Assembly (NCBI GenBank): GCA_963575745.1
Contig: CAUYUJ010022092.1
Span: forward strand, 47,963-111,962
From: Prorocentrum cordatum
Taxonomy: Eukaryota > Sar > Dinophyceae > Prorocentrales > Prorocentraceae
Length of the DNA stretch: 64,000 bases
Reading direction: 5' to 3'
Notes under the pieces: model-generated
The model's database searches: none
What the model was told of the DNA's origin: nothing
Seen by the model: only the letters and a program-made list of their open reading frames with translations
Shown here: in pieces, positions 22,591-34,049 of the stretch
Layout: each line of letters opens with the position of its first letter
How positions within the stretch are numbered: position 1 is the first letter of the stretch
Program-made: the position numbers and the translations under genes

Positions 22591-25500
22591 GAGGCCTCGG
22601 CAAGTGCAAGAGAAGGAGCCCCAGATCTCCGAAGTTGCGTGTTCCTGCATGTGCACATACTGTAATGTTTCGGAGGTCCCTGCGGACTTTTCGGATCTGC
22701 GAAAGGCCCCCCTGGCGGCGCCCACCTTGCACTTTCCTTTTGGCATTCCTTTCCTCTCTTCCTTCCTGTCGCTCGTCCTCCGGCTCGTCCTCACCAGATC
22801 TTGACACCTCGCGTGTCCCTGTCGGCCCATCCAAAATCGATCCCCAGTCGGATTGCCTTGATCTGGGAAGTGTATGAACAGGCGCTGGAAAAGTAGAGGC
22901 GGCCGTCGAACCGAAGCGCTCGGGATCAGCCATATCTCGATCTGGGGGGTGCTCGTGGAGGCGTCTTGAGGCTAAGCTCGGGAGAGTCTTGGGGCAATTT
23001 GGGATGCGAGGTGGGTTCCCTTGGTGTTTTGTTGACATCATTAGTCAAAGGCCCAGTCAGAGTGGACAAAAAGTTGAAAGCTCGACTGTGACCCCTTCCC
23101 TATACGGATGGTGTCCTTTGCCGAGCTGCCAACAAGTAGCGCTCCTGTGCGGTCCGACGAGAGGCTCCCACTCATTGCTCAGCTTAGCAAGGCGCTCACC
23201 CGAGGTGTAGCAACCGCAACGCTGGCAAATGCATGCGAACCCGAGCGTCACTGCAATCAGTGAGCACGCAGCGGTGTCCTGGCTCCCTCAAGGATCGAGG
23301 GCTGACCCGACGATGGCGTGTGCACCCTCCCGCGGGCGGCTGCACGGGCGAGCGCGACCACCCGAGGCAGCGTGGGCACTGCCAACAAAGTCCGAGGCGG
23401 GAGACCCGCGAGCGCCCACGAGCGTCCCCAGGACCGGCCTCTCTGTCTGCCCTCGGCTTCGGCACCGGCCGTACCCCGTCCAAGTCGGTGCGAGGCCAGA
23501 GCGGCATCACACGGGCGGCCAATTTGACAGCAGCTCAGGAGGCAGCCACGAGATGCGCAACACGCTCTCGAAGACTGGCCCCCGATTTCGTGGCCCGATC
23601 GGCCCAGTCGTTACGGAGTCGAGGGAGGGGTCTAATTGTCTAATTCAAACTTGTGGGCCCCCACCTTGTCCATGCCAGAGATGGCTCCTTCCGACACGGC
23701 GTCAGCTGGCTGGATTAGCGCTGCGCTTCATTGGCTCGAGTTGTTCGGGGCCTTTGGGCCGTTTCTGATCGTTCTCGCCCCATGTTGGGGTTGTATTGTG
23801 GGTGTTGTTGCCATGTGCTGTAGCCATATTGAGGCATCAGCTGCCAATCGGAAAGGAAAAGGCGACAAGGCTACCAGCATGGAAAACTCATGGGCTTTGA
23901 ACGATACTGCTCTTTGGGGCGCGTTCATGGGTGCCTCTGATGCCACTTTCGCGATCATCGGGAGAGCGCTATGCCACAGCCAGAGGCTTTGATCGATCAT
24001 CAGGAGCTCGCAATTGCACCTGCTAGGCCAGGCGATCAGAGACCCGAAGAAAGCAGAGTTGAGGAAGGTCGCTTCCCATGGCGCCTGCATTATTTTTGAG
24101 GCCGCAGCGTGGGGGTGGCGCCGCGGCAGGCCTCGACCGAGTTGGGTGGAACGGTTGTGTTCGATAATGCGACTGGAAGCCAGGGCATTGGCTGGGTTGG
24201 ACAGAGTCGCCGCCTCGCCGTCTGAGCAGAAGCAGCACGTGAGTAGCCTAGCGTCCCGCATGTAGCCAGTGCATTGCGCAGTGCACGGTAGAGTGAGTGA
24301 GTGAGCGAGCGAGTAATGCCAGTTGGAGCCGTTTGGGGGCCTTTGAGAGGCATGATGGAGGCAATGGTGAGCCATGTGAGCAAATGTTGCGCCGTATCAG
24401 AGACTTCTTAGGGCATCTGAGGCAGTATTGGAGCCACCTTGGCCCAACAGCTCCCCAATGATGCACCCGAACCCCTAACATCAATCGGAAACCTGAGGCT
24501 GTTCAATAATACCGCGCAGGAGAAAAATGAGGATTACCCCTCTGGAGCCCGAGACATTCGCCTGTTTGGGTGGTCTTGGGACATTGTTGTGGCCTTTGGG
24601 GTCGTGTTGGGCCTCTGGGCCCCCCTTGGGGCGCTCGTAGGTGATGCCATAGTCATTTTGAGGCTTCAGAAGCTCATCGGAAGCGAAAAGGCGACCAAGC
24701 AAAGTCATTGAAAAACCGGTTGTGGTGCAAGGATTGTCGCCTCTCCGCAACATCCTTGAGATCTTCGTGTGTCGGTTCGCAGGCGGTTTGAAGGCATGCT
24801 AGAAGATAGCGCAAGCCGATTCAAATTATGTTGCGCCATTTTGGAATCCATCTTGGACTATACGGCAAATGGGTCCTCAAGGAGCCATCCTGGGCTCTCT
24901 CATTGCTCCCGGCCCCTCGCCGTCCACAGCACGAACGAGAGGGTCATTAGGGCTGGAAGATCTGAAGCCCCAATCCGTATACGCCCAGAGAGTTGGTGAG
25001 ATTACATCGATTCCCTTGTCCGTCCCTTCTCTTCCCAATGTCCTGTTCCTCATTATCCGTCCTCCTCCTCTGTCCATCTCCGCCTCCACTACTGTCCGCG
25101 CGGCCCTGGTCGCAAGTCCTCCTATACAAGTTCATGTTCTTCCCCCGTCCTTCCCCCTTCATCTCTCCTGCTCTTCCTCCTTGTCCTCCTCCTCCTCTGT
25201 CTTCTAACCCTCCTTCCTATCTTCCGTCCTTCCATGTACCATACCATCATCCTCTTCTTCATGCTCCGCCACCTGGATTCATATCACTTCATTCCCAGAT
25301 ACATCACCTCGTGTCCCGAATTCTATAGTCTGGCACAGCACATGAGAGTGTGGCCTGCTGAAAGCGTTCCCCTTGCATCCATTCAGCAGTTCGCCACGGT
25401 TGGGCACAAAGCTACACCATTTGACGAGTTGATATTCGCTCTCCGAATTCTGAAAAGGGCAGCATCACATTGATCGAAACCGCGTTCTTTTTCAATGACA

Positions 25501-25822
25501 TATCATTTATTGACGTGTGCTATCGCCTTGCTACATGCAACCGCAGAGAAACTTATGCATATCTTACCCCACCGTGTCACAGTGAGTTGCTCATCCCTTG
25601 TCGATCTATGCAGGTAGTTACCAGTGGTGTGTGTTCAGCGAGCGTGTGCAGTTGAGCGGCGGCGCCACCAGATCTTGGCTCAAACCACAGCCTCGTACGT
25701 GTGATAACTCGGATTTGCATCCCGTGCAGCTTTGCTGTCGGAGCTCGCTTGGCAAGCTCTCGATTGCATTCACTTCAACGTAGCTTTCTCAGGCATAGCC
25801 TGACCACCAGGCAGAGCCAGCA
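22591..25822. other. Long intergenic stretch, no gene recognised
   Basis: Over 3 kb without a recognisable protein domain. Two hydrophobic open frames (23636-23992 and 24439-24711) share a weakly similar stretch (GAGGC, ATCGGAA, AAAGGCGAC in order), which suggests a diverged local duplication, not two genes. 25050-25210 is pyrimidine-rich. A frame at 23233-23643 has an alanine-rich helical end but no family match. Confidence 0.4.
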
Positions 25823-26050
25823 ATGTCTCTGTCAATCGACTCGTTCGCTAACCCCATGGAGATGGCCCAGAGTTTCGCCATGGGCATGTGGGAGGAGTAC
25901 CAGAAGGAGATAACGATGTACTTCGTGTTCATGCTCGGCTTCCTGGGCTGCCGTCTTCTGTCGTCGAAGCGCATACCCATGCGCAAGGAAGCGGCCGCTC
26001 ACGGGAAGTTGGCCCAGGACGACGGAAGTTCCAGCCCGCTTGCTGCCCAG
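25823..26050 (+). CDS. Candidate host first exon with one membrane-type helix
   Basis: The open frame begins MSLSIDSFANPMEMAQSFAM and has a plausible amphipathic start, then a hydrophobic helix (YFVFMLGFLGCRLL, about residues 31-44) followed by basic residues (SSKR). Composition and codon use look more protein-like than the surrounding shadows, in contrast to the low-complexity frames around it. The convincing part ends near residue 75; the rest of the open frame (to 26407) runs into direct repeats. I do not recognise the family. It could be the first exon of a gene whose other exons lie beyond repeat-filled introns, or a chance frame. Confidence 0.35.
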
Positions 26051-26104
26051 TGCGGCCAACATGCAGACGCTCCCAAGGCTCGGGCGAAGTCAGCCAACCA
26101 CCTC

Positions 26105-26340
26105 GCCGAAACCGGCCGGGCCCATCATGGGCACAGGATCGGTGTACAGGCTTTCCTCTTGGCATTGCTCGGACGTGTGAATTTGTTTTTTCGCGAGGAC
26201 CAGCTAGGAGCATCGTGGATCGTCGTGCGAGAAGTAAGCGCAAGAAGCCGCAAATGCACGCGGAGTGGACGTCCGAGCGATGGCGAGACCTCGCCGCATC
26301 TGGCCGGGCCCATCGTGGGCACAGGATCGGTGCACAGTCA
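26105..26340 (+). repeat. Direct repeat of ~40 bp, two copies
   Basis: GGCCGGGCCCATCATGGGCA followed by CAGGATCGGTG at about 26115-26147 recurs at about 26300-26337 with few changes, spaced about 188 bp. Confidence 0.8.
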
Positions 26341-26419
26341 GCAGAGGTTCCGTCCGTACGTAGTAAGTCCATACGGAGTGCTGGGCTTCTGTCTGGACTT
26401 GCAGTAGGGGCTCGACCAC

Positions 26420-26590
26420 AAGGAACCTTGCACAAGAAACCCAACCCTGAGACCCCAGGACGTCCACAGATGTTTGGTGAGGGAACGCCACGCTTCCCAC
26501 AGCAAGACCATCGAAACCCAAGAAACCCAGGGCACCCTGGAGGCAAGCAGGGCGTTTATTGGCGTGGGTCTCCACCTGTACTCCGTCCCC
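26420..26590 (+). repeat. Dispersed repeat D, copy 2
   Basis: Partner of 16220-16420; shares CGCCACGCTTCCCAC and CATCGAAACCCAAGAAA in order and orientation. Confidence 0.7.
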
Positions 26591-26839
26591 ATACCCCCGA
26601 CGTCATGATTTTTTCACTACGTCGACCCCCAGAGGTCTCGACCATTCCCCGGGACCGGTTCCTCATCCTGAGTCGTTTCTTGACGGCCCCGAGGCCCCGC
26701 GAGTGTAGGGCCCCCAGATGCCGAACATGGCGAGAGAAAGTTCCCGTCATGATTTTTCCAGTGCTCGAGGGGGTCTGGGTCTGGACTCCGCCTCTCCTGA
26801 TGCAGACCCTCCCGGCGTGGCCTCCTCCTCGATCCTCGA

Positions 26840-26975
26840 TCTTCGACCCTCTCCGATCCTCCTCGATCCTCCTCGATCCTCCCCGATCCTCCCCGATCCT
26901 CCTCCTCCTCCTCCTCCTCCTCCTCGATCCTCCTCCTCCTCCTCCGCCTCCTCCTTCTCCTCCTCCTCCTCCTCC
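26840..26975. repeat. (TCC)n microsatellite with GATCCTCC units
   Basis: Starts as repeated CGATCCTCCT/CGATCCTCCC units and becomes pure TCC. Confidence 0.9.
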
Positions 26976-27147
26976 TGGGCAGCGCTGCCGCCGATCCTGG
27001 GCTGGCCAGGCTCGGCGAGGTGGTCGGCTGGCGCCCCCCCCGGGAAGAGGCCGCGGGCCGCCGGCGGCTGCGGCCTGCCCCTCTGGCCGTGCCCCCGCCA
27101 GGAGCGCCCGAAGCACGCCGGCTCTGGGGGCGGGACGCGGGTCCTCT

Positions 27148-27358
27148 CGTGTCGCAGGCCCAGAGGTTGACACCAACACCAATATCGGCGGTGTGCCTCC
27201 ACCGAGGAGAGAAGATCCCGATCTCGGTGATGGTGGTCATATTCTGGCTTCCAAGGTGGCCGAAGTATTGCCACCAACACCGAAATCTAGGATCATCTTC
27301 CCCACGTGGAGGCACCCCCCCTGTGTTTGTGTTGGTGCCAATTTCGAGGCCTCCAATC
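27148..27358. mobile_element. MITE-like element M, copy 1
   Basis: About 200 bp with imperfect terminal inverted repeats: left GGTTGACACCAACACC, right GTGTTGGTGCCAATTTCGAG. The body (CCCGATCTCGGTGATGGTGG, CCAAGGTGGCCGAAGTATTG, CCGAAATCTAGGATCATCTT) is about 80-85% identical by eye to 41222-41414. No open frame that makes sense; non-autonomous. Confidence 0.65.
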
Positions 27359-28192
27359 GTGGCTCAAGAGACCAAGAGATCCAGCGCATTGAGAAACAAT
27401 CGGGATGGAGGTTTTTCGCATGTGTCGGCGAGGGGCCATCGCCGGGCCCCGGGTCCGTGCAAGAACGGCGCAGGATGAGAAAAGTTGGTCCCGGGGACGG
27501 GGTCGAGACTTCCAGGGACCCCGTATTGAAAAAAGCACGACGTCGGATCTCTGGGGACGGGGGTCGGTGCAAACGGGGGTCAGTCAGAGCACCGGAGCTT
27601 GCAGGCAGAGTCCTGCAGAATCAGGGGTGCATGGGCCCGGGCTTGCGTGCAGGATCCTGCAGGATCCAGGATCCTGCAAAGCCCGACTGACCCAGGTCTG
27701 GATTGACCCGGGTTCGTAGAAGGGACTGGCTTCCTTTCAAAGCCACCGAAACTCTCCCGACGAAGCCGTCCGAAAACCCTCGGGAGGGGTTCCGGGAGGC
27801 TTTCCGGAGGGTTTTTTGCAAGGGTTTTGGAAGGGTTTGGGGGGGGAACCAGTCTGCAGCGAACCCTGGGTTTTCTAACAGTAGATCCCGGGTCCTCAGT
27901 TTTATCGTCGCTCTGGGCCTTTTGGGGGGCCGTCGTAAAGCGCTTGGGGACGAAGAGCGAACTCCATGGGAGAAGGCCACGGGGTCTGGGACCCGTTGCT
28001 CTCAGGGCCCGCTCCCGCAGAGGTCCCGCCCCCGTCCCCCAGGATCCGATGGAAAAAACACGGATACTGCGAAGAAAAAAGGCACCAGAGGGCTCTCTCT
28101 CCCCAGCGATCCGACGCTCCCACAAACATGGAGCGGCGGATGTTTGGCCAGTGTCGGCCTCTGGGGGCCCTCGCCGGGCCTCGGGACCGTCG
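27359..28192. other. Intergenic, no gene seen
   Basis: Contains short GGATCC/CAGGATCCTGC repeats near 27640-27680. No gene recognised. Confidence 0.4.
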
Positions 28193-28280
28193 TGAGGAGG
28201 AGGAGGAGGAGGACGAGGAGGAGGCGGCGGAGGAGGAGGAGGAGGAGGAGGAGGAGGGGGAGGAGGAGGAGGAGGACGGT
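28193..28280. repeat. (GGA)n microsatellite
   Basis: Interrupted GGA tract, GGC interruptions. Confidence 0.9.
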
Positions 28281-28559
28281 ACGAAAAACCTGTCCTGGCG
28301 AAGTGGCCCAGACCTCCGGAGCCCACGCATCGAAAGAGTTGGGGCGGCAGGATGCCTGGGACTGGCGGCCGCTCGGGGCGATCGGAGCACCCCGGGAACG
28401 CTCTCCACTCGAGGGAGCCTAAGACCCGGGTTTGCCAGGACTCGGGCTCGCCATCTTCTTTTGACGACCGCGCCTCGGATTTTGACGAGGAGGAGTTTCG
28501 TGGGATGTCTGCAGCGAGGCCTCGTCAAAATGTAGGCTCGGCCTCGTCATTTTTTTTGA

Positions 28560-29010
28560 CGACCTCGTCGGGGATTTCCGAGTCCCCTGTACCCAGGTCT
28601 TACGTCCCCCTGATCCACGGCGCGCGGTCGTTGAAAAGCGCCTGGGGGTTGGAGAAAACCTCCAGGAGCCAACGAAGATATCGGAATACCTTCAGCGGTG
28701 CTTCCTCGTGGTAGGCTTCGCGGTTTCCTTCGCGGAGATCTGGGTCCCCTGTCTTGCAGTGCGTTCCGACCAGACGCTCGACAAAATATCGGAAAGCCTT
28801 TAGTGGCGCTTCCTCATGGTAGACTTCACGGTTGGCTTCGCGGAGACCTGGGTCCCCCGTCTTACGGTGCGTTCCGTCCAGGCTATCGAGGCGAAAATAT
28901 CCGAAAAATTGTTCGTGGTGTTTCTTCATGGTAGGCTTCACGGCTTCCTTCGCGGAGGCTTCTTTCGAGGAGATTTGGGTCCCCCGTTTTACCAGTGCGG
29001 TCCGAGCAGA
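28560..29010 (-). repeat. ~110-bp tandem repeat, 3-4 units, open on the minus strand
   Basis: Unit landmarks (ATATCGGAA...GCTTCCTC, GTAGGCTTC, GGGTCCCC, GTGCGTTCC) recur at 28678, 28786 and 28897 (steps of 108 and 111). On the minus strand the unit is in frame and gives a ~36-residue repeat (KTGDPDLREGNREAYHEEAP-like). The minus open frame spans 28600-29841 but its remainder is low-complexity. I cannot tell whether it is coding; the length steps of 108 and 111 are both multiples of three. Confidence 0.6.
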
Positions 29011-29159
29011 CTCTCGGGGCGAACCCAGCAGTGACGACGAGAACACCCCAGGAGGCTCAAAAAGGCCATTGGAGCTCAAAAAGCCCGATCCTCGAAGTTC
29101 GATCCTTTCCTCCTTGTCGTCGGCTTCCTTCACGGCCCAAAGGTCGGAGGAAGGAGAAG

Positions 29160-29215
29160 CGACACCACCACCACCACCACCACCACCACCACCGCCACCA
29201 CCACCACCACCTCCA
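29160..29215. repeat. (CCA)n microsatellite
   Basis: Short CCA/CCG tract. Confidence 0.9.
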
Positions 29216-29379
29216 GCGAGCAGGTCCACGATGCCTCCCCGAGCTGGGCATCGGCGGCGTCTCGAGCGAGACGCGGGGGGGGGGGGGGGGGGCACACCCT
29301 GGCTCCTCGCTCTGGTCGTGGTGGCGTCGCCCTTCCTTTTGCTCCTGAGAGATCTACTCTCGGCCTCCCGAATGGGGTC

Positions 29380-29545
29380 GGAGCACATGGGGTCGGAGGG
29401 TCGCGCCGCATCGCCGACGCATCGCCGATGCGGCTCGAGTTGGAGCCCGAGCTGCTCCGCGTCGACATCGCCGATGCACCGCCGACTCACCGCCGAGGCG
29501 ACGCATCGGCGCATCGACGGTGCATCGCCGAGTTCAGCGGCGAGC
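29380..29545. repeat. GCATCGCCGATGC palindrome cluster, copy 1
   Basis: Many overlapping copies of the palindromic word CATCGCCGATG and variants, after GGTCGCGCCGCATCGCCG. Related cluster at 30600-30780. Confidence 0.7.
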
Positions 29546-30109
29546 CGGCGCGAGGCCTCCCGGCCCCGTCGGCGCGGCCCCCATCGGGGAGGCCTCCCGG
29601 CGAGAGGAGCCGACCTCAGCCCGCGCACCCAGCGGCAGCCGCCCCGCGAGTGCCCGCCGGAGCCGCCCGGGGCCGGCGAGCGGCCGCCGCCGCCGGCGGG
29701 CGCGCCGCCCGCGCCGCCCGCGGGCGTGGCCGATCCGCCGCAGGCGGCCGCGTCCTCCATGCCCTCGTCCTCCTCCCCTCCTCGTCCTCGTCCTCCTCCC
29801 CTCCTCGTCCTCGTCCTCCGCCTCCTCCCCTTCTCGTCCACGCGCTCGCCCGCGTCCGCGTCCTCGTCCCCGCCCTCGTCCTCGTCCTCGTCCTCCCCGC
29901 CCTCGTCCTCCGCGGCTCCTCCTCGTGCAAGGCCTCCTCCTCGCCCTCGTCTTCCTCCTACCGGTCCTCGTCCTCATCCTTCGTGTCATCATTCTTCTGC
30001 TAACGATTACCGATGTGACCTCCTCCTGCTAGTGTGTTGCTGTTGCTGCTCTCGTGACAGATATGACTCTCCATCGTTCTCGTTTCTCCCAGACCGTGCT
30101 TGCACCTGG
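29546..30109. repeat. GC-rich intergenic with CTCGTC tract
   Basis: About 29760-29960 is a CTC/GTC pyrimidine-rich array. No gene recognised; Arg/Pro/Ser-rich frames are composition artefacts. Confidence 0.5.
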
Positions 30110-30540
30110 GGGCTCCTACTTCGCCTCCACCAGCTGGGCTGGAGGGCCGCCCTGGCTGGCCTGTGGTCGCCCCGTCGCCGCTCGTCGTCGCCGCCCGTCG
30201 TTGCCCCGACGTTGGGCTGGCGCGTGGCCCTGGCCGGCTTTTTCCCGTGGGTCCCCCCGTCGCCGCAGCGCATGGCTTCCACTGCACAGCCTGCAGCTCG
30301 CAGACGGCACGACATGGGTTCCGCCAAACAGATCGCATCACATGGATTGCACCACACCCACCGCATCACATAGCCCGTACATGGATCGCACCACATGGAT
30401 TGCACCACGTAGATTGAACTACCTGCTCTCAACCCATAGATCGCACCACATCGACTGCCCCACCTAGAATGACCACAGAGCTTGCAACACATAGCTTTTA
30501 TCACATAACTTGCACCACACAGCTTGCATCATGTAGATTG
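30110..30540. repeat. Block E copy 2 and TTGCACCACA-type periodic tract
   Basis: 30110-30330 is a CGTCGCCGCC-rich block like 20630-20830. 30340-30540 repeats ATGGATTGCACCAC-like words about every 10-20 bases. The same pair of neighbours occurs at 20.6-21.3 kb. Confidence 0.5.
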
Positions 30541-30599
30541 CATCACCTAGTATCCTAAACCTATTGCTTGGAGCCCACGCTGGCTAACATGTCTGAGTT

Positions 30600-30780
30600 G
30601 ATGGGATCGGAGGATCGCGCCGCATCGCCGGTGCATCGGCGACGCGGCTGGATGTGGAGCCCGATCGTCTAAACGCGGACGTCGCCGATGCGTCGCCGAC
30701 GTCGGCGATTCATCGCCGATGCATCGCCGATGCGTCGCCGATGTATCGGCGATGTATCCACGATGCGGCGCGATGCTCCG
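30600..30780. repeat. GCATCGCCGATGC palindrome cluster, copy 2
   Basis: Starts with GGATCGCGCCGCATCGCCG, like copy 1 at 29398, then runs of GATGCATCGCCGATGCGTCG. Confidence 0.7.
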
Positions 30781-31621
30781 ACCACTTCTATTCGGACCCC
30801 ACTTGGGAGGCCTCCCTAGGAGTTCCCCAAACTCGGACACGCTCGCGTCATGAACAGGAATCACGACAGAATGTTTTTGCCGCTTTCGGGTTTCGTGTGC
30901 TCTCGCCGGGCTCGGGGCCGTCAAGAACCTGCGCGGGGTAAAAAACCTGGCCCCGGGGAGTGGGGGAGACCTTCGGGGGCCCCAGCATTGCAAAGATTAA
31001 GAAATCGGGTGTCTGAGAACAACCTTTCGGTAAGGGTTCTGGGGTATACTCGGACGAGGCTAGGACGAGGATAAATCCGTCCAGGGCGGCCCGAAACGCT
31101 CTCAGAGCGTTCCGGAGCGCTCTGAGGAGGCCGCGGCGCCCGAGACATCCTCCAGAGCCGCGGGATCCCAGAGATCCTCGACTCAGCCGCACCCGAGCTC
31201 GTCCTCGCCCTGGCCTCGTCTTCGGCAGCCTGGCATGCGTCAAGGAGCCACGTGCGCGTGATCTGTCTGAGCCCAGGGGCCCCCGAGAGCGGTGCCCCGT
31301 CGTCGCCCCGCCCCCCCCCCCCCCTCGTGGCCGCCCCGGCGTGCCCCCCCCCCCCCGTACTGTGGCCCCCCATGCGTCGGGGGCGGCAGAGAGGGGGGTG
31401 ATGACTGGGGGGGGTGGATATCATGGCGGGGGCCATGATATTTCCCCAGATTTCATGGTGCCCCTTCCTCTTTCATTACGTCCTTGGCCCCCCCCCCGCT
31501 GGGCCGCGCACGTGCCGCCGGTCATGATTTGCACCCCCCCTCTTGGACACCCCCCTCTTGGCCGCTCCCGAATACTGTGGCCACCCATCGCGTAAATAAG
31601 TATTCCCCATGTCGTCAGCAA
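30781..31621. other. Intergenic, C-runs, no gene seen
   Basis: Long C homopolymers at about 31308-31325 and 31348-31357. No gene recognised. Confidence 0.4.
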
Positions 31622-31778
31622 TCAGGAGGGGGGAAAACACACAGACACAATTAGTCGTCGATCCCCAGGAAAATACGGCAAAATAGGGGAAATGGGAGGT
31701 GAAGACAGAAACCAAAAAAATACAGGAAATATGGGGGATCCTGTTATTTGTGTGTATTTACTTGTGTGTCCCAGGGCC
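31622..31778 (+). repeat. Dispersed repeat F, copy 1
   Basis: GAGGGGGGAAAACACACAGA through GTGTGTCCCAGGGCCC; matches 39875-40031 in order with about 80% identity by eye (CGTCGATCCCC, TTGTTAT/CTGTTAT, GTGTGTCCCAGGGCCC). Confidence 0.75.
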
Positions 31779-32849
31779 CTTAAAGAAGCGGGGGAGGTCT
31801 GATTTTTCTGGGGGTCAGATTTGAGCTGTCTTGGAAGGTTCCAGGGGGTCTGGGCAAAAGGCCGCCCTTTCACAGCTGGTTCGGGGGGGGGTCTGAAACA
31901 GCCCGTGCGGCTTTATTACGGAATCGAGAGTGTGTACAGTTGTTCTACCGCCAGGGTGTCAGTCATTCATACTCCCCAGGCAGTGCCCGCCCTCTGGGGT
32001 TCTTGCGTATCTGAGTGATCCACCACGGGCGCGCATCAGAGTAAGGATTGCCACGTCGTCGCCATCTTTGGTATCGCCACGGCCGCGCCATCGCCGACAT
32101 CACCATCAGCGTGTCATCGATCACCACCACACTTTTCATTGAAATGTTCATCAGCATCACCGCCATCATCACTGTTGTCGTTGCCATCGCCGTCATCATG
32201 AGCACAATCGCCATCATCCGCCGCAGCGCCACGTCGCTGGGCACCACCGTCATCATTATGTCATCAGCACCGCCATGTCGCGACCGCCATCATTACCGCT
32301 ATCACTGTCAGCATCCCCATCATCACCGTCATCACCATATCAGTATCATTTCCCAAGTAATTAGTGTCATTTTTAAAACTAAGTCGTTGATCAGGCCAGA
32401 CACTGTCGGATTCGGCGGGTGGCCCACCTCCCGAGAGGCTTCGCGGCGGCAGCCTACGCGGCGTTTCTTCCGGCGCGTCAGGCGTTGCGCGTGGCGCGCC
32501 AGCTGCGCCAGCAGCAAAACCGGCAGCAAAACCAGCAACCAAAGCGCCATCAGCGTCGCCGCCAACGCAGGCGTCTCCGCCAGCTCCGCTGTCAGTCTTC
32601 CGGTCGAAGAAATTGAAAACGGGAGCGCATTCGGCGCACGTTTAGGGATGGATTCACGATGCGAAAAGTTGGGTTGCAGAGCGACATTTGTTTCCATGTG
32701 GCACAGTCTTGTCTCTTGATCCCTCCATGGGAAATCTCCCAAGCTGCCTCTGGCGCTAATTTGGCCGCGCTCCACGCGACGATTCACGACAATCTGACAG
32801 CGTCTCTCAACCGGACCAACCAGTACGAGGCAGCGGGGACGGCGTTCAG
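31779..32849. repeat. Intergenic with (ATC/ACC)n tract
   Basis: About 32050-32350 is an interrupted CATCACCATCATC tract. 32360-32850 is not assigned; it may hold the 5' end of the decayed copia element, but I find no LTR. Confidence 0.45.
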
Positions 32850-34049
32850 GTTATGTTTGCGTGGTTTGGCGAGTCGCACCGCTTCTCTTCCTCGAGGCCG
32901 CAGTCGCGGCGCCCGTTCTTAACGACGGAACCGCTGCCCGCGCTGGCCGGGCGCGCCGGCGGTCGCGCGGCGTGCTGCCGTGGCGGAGGCGTTCCAGGCG
33001 GCCGCAACGACCGCGCGATGCACGTGTTCAACGCCGCCTTATCTGCTCCGATATGGAAGCGGCTTCTACCAGGGGGCGACGACTGCCGCGCGGCGGCGCC
33101 AAGTTTCGCGAAGTCGACGCGCGTTTGGGCAGCTGCCTCCGGCGCCGATCCCTCCTGGGAGTTCGCGGGGAGATTTTGCCGGCCGAGTTGCTCGGCGACG
33201 ACGCTACCGAACGAGGACTCAGGCGCGAAACTGCCGATGGCGATGAAGAACGTTGGCCCCCTGTCCAGGGGGGAAGGGGGGCCGCGACGCCGGCGCTTGC
33301 GGCGGCGCTGCAAGGCGTCTACGCTTGCGCCAACAACGAGGCGACGAGCGACTCGCCCAGGACGCACTGGACACGCGTCGCCGTCTGCGGCGCCCGCACC
33401 TCGCGAACTGCGCTCGCGAGCGCGGCGCCCGATCGGCAGCTTTCCCATCAGTGGCGACCGCAGCCGCGGAGGGCGAGACCAGACGCGCGGCGGCGGCCGA
33501 GCGCGCGCCCTGCATTTGCGAGGCGCGCAAGCGCAACATGCGGGCAGACTCGCCCGCCCACCCAAAGGATCCGGCAACGCGCCGCTACCCCCGCACCGCA
33601 GCGCCCCGATCAACTGGGGGCGCCCTGGCTGCCAGGAGGAGAAGGAACGCGACCGCCCTGCGAGCGCCCACGAGTTCGGCAAGCGCACGTTCGCGGACCC
33701 CCGCGCACGGCCGCGCCCGCGCGCCAGCCAGCGCCCGCGAGCACCAGCACGACATGGAGGACCACGCATTTCCAGCGATGAGCGGCTTCAGCCCCCAGCG
33801 GCGCAGATCTCGGCGCGACAGGCGAGGCCGCTGCATCGCCCGCGCCCGCGCGAGAATCCAGAGCCAGCTTGCCATCTAGAGATGGGCTCAGGGCAGCGGC
33901 TCGGGCGATTCCGCCACTCGGGCAGGGGCGCGAGCCAGTCCGGCGGCGGGCGCAGAGCTCCGACGGCCAGCGCCCCGAGCTGCCGACGCAGCAGCAGGCA
34001 ACCCAACTTCTTCAGACTGGACCTGTTTCGACGCCACCACATCCCTACG

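Noticed and set aside
25888-27690. 600-aa plus frame
   Set aside because: Crosses two dispersed repeats and a TCC microsatellite, giving poly-Pro; not a coherent protein.
28600-29841. 413-aa minus frame taken as a whole gene
   Set aside because: Most of it is Gly/Arg low complexity from (CCA)n and palindrome clusters; only the tandem-repeat part is kept as an observation.
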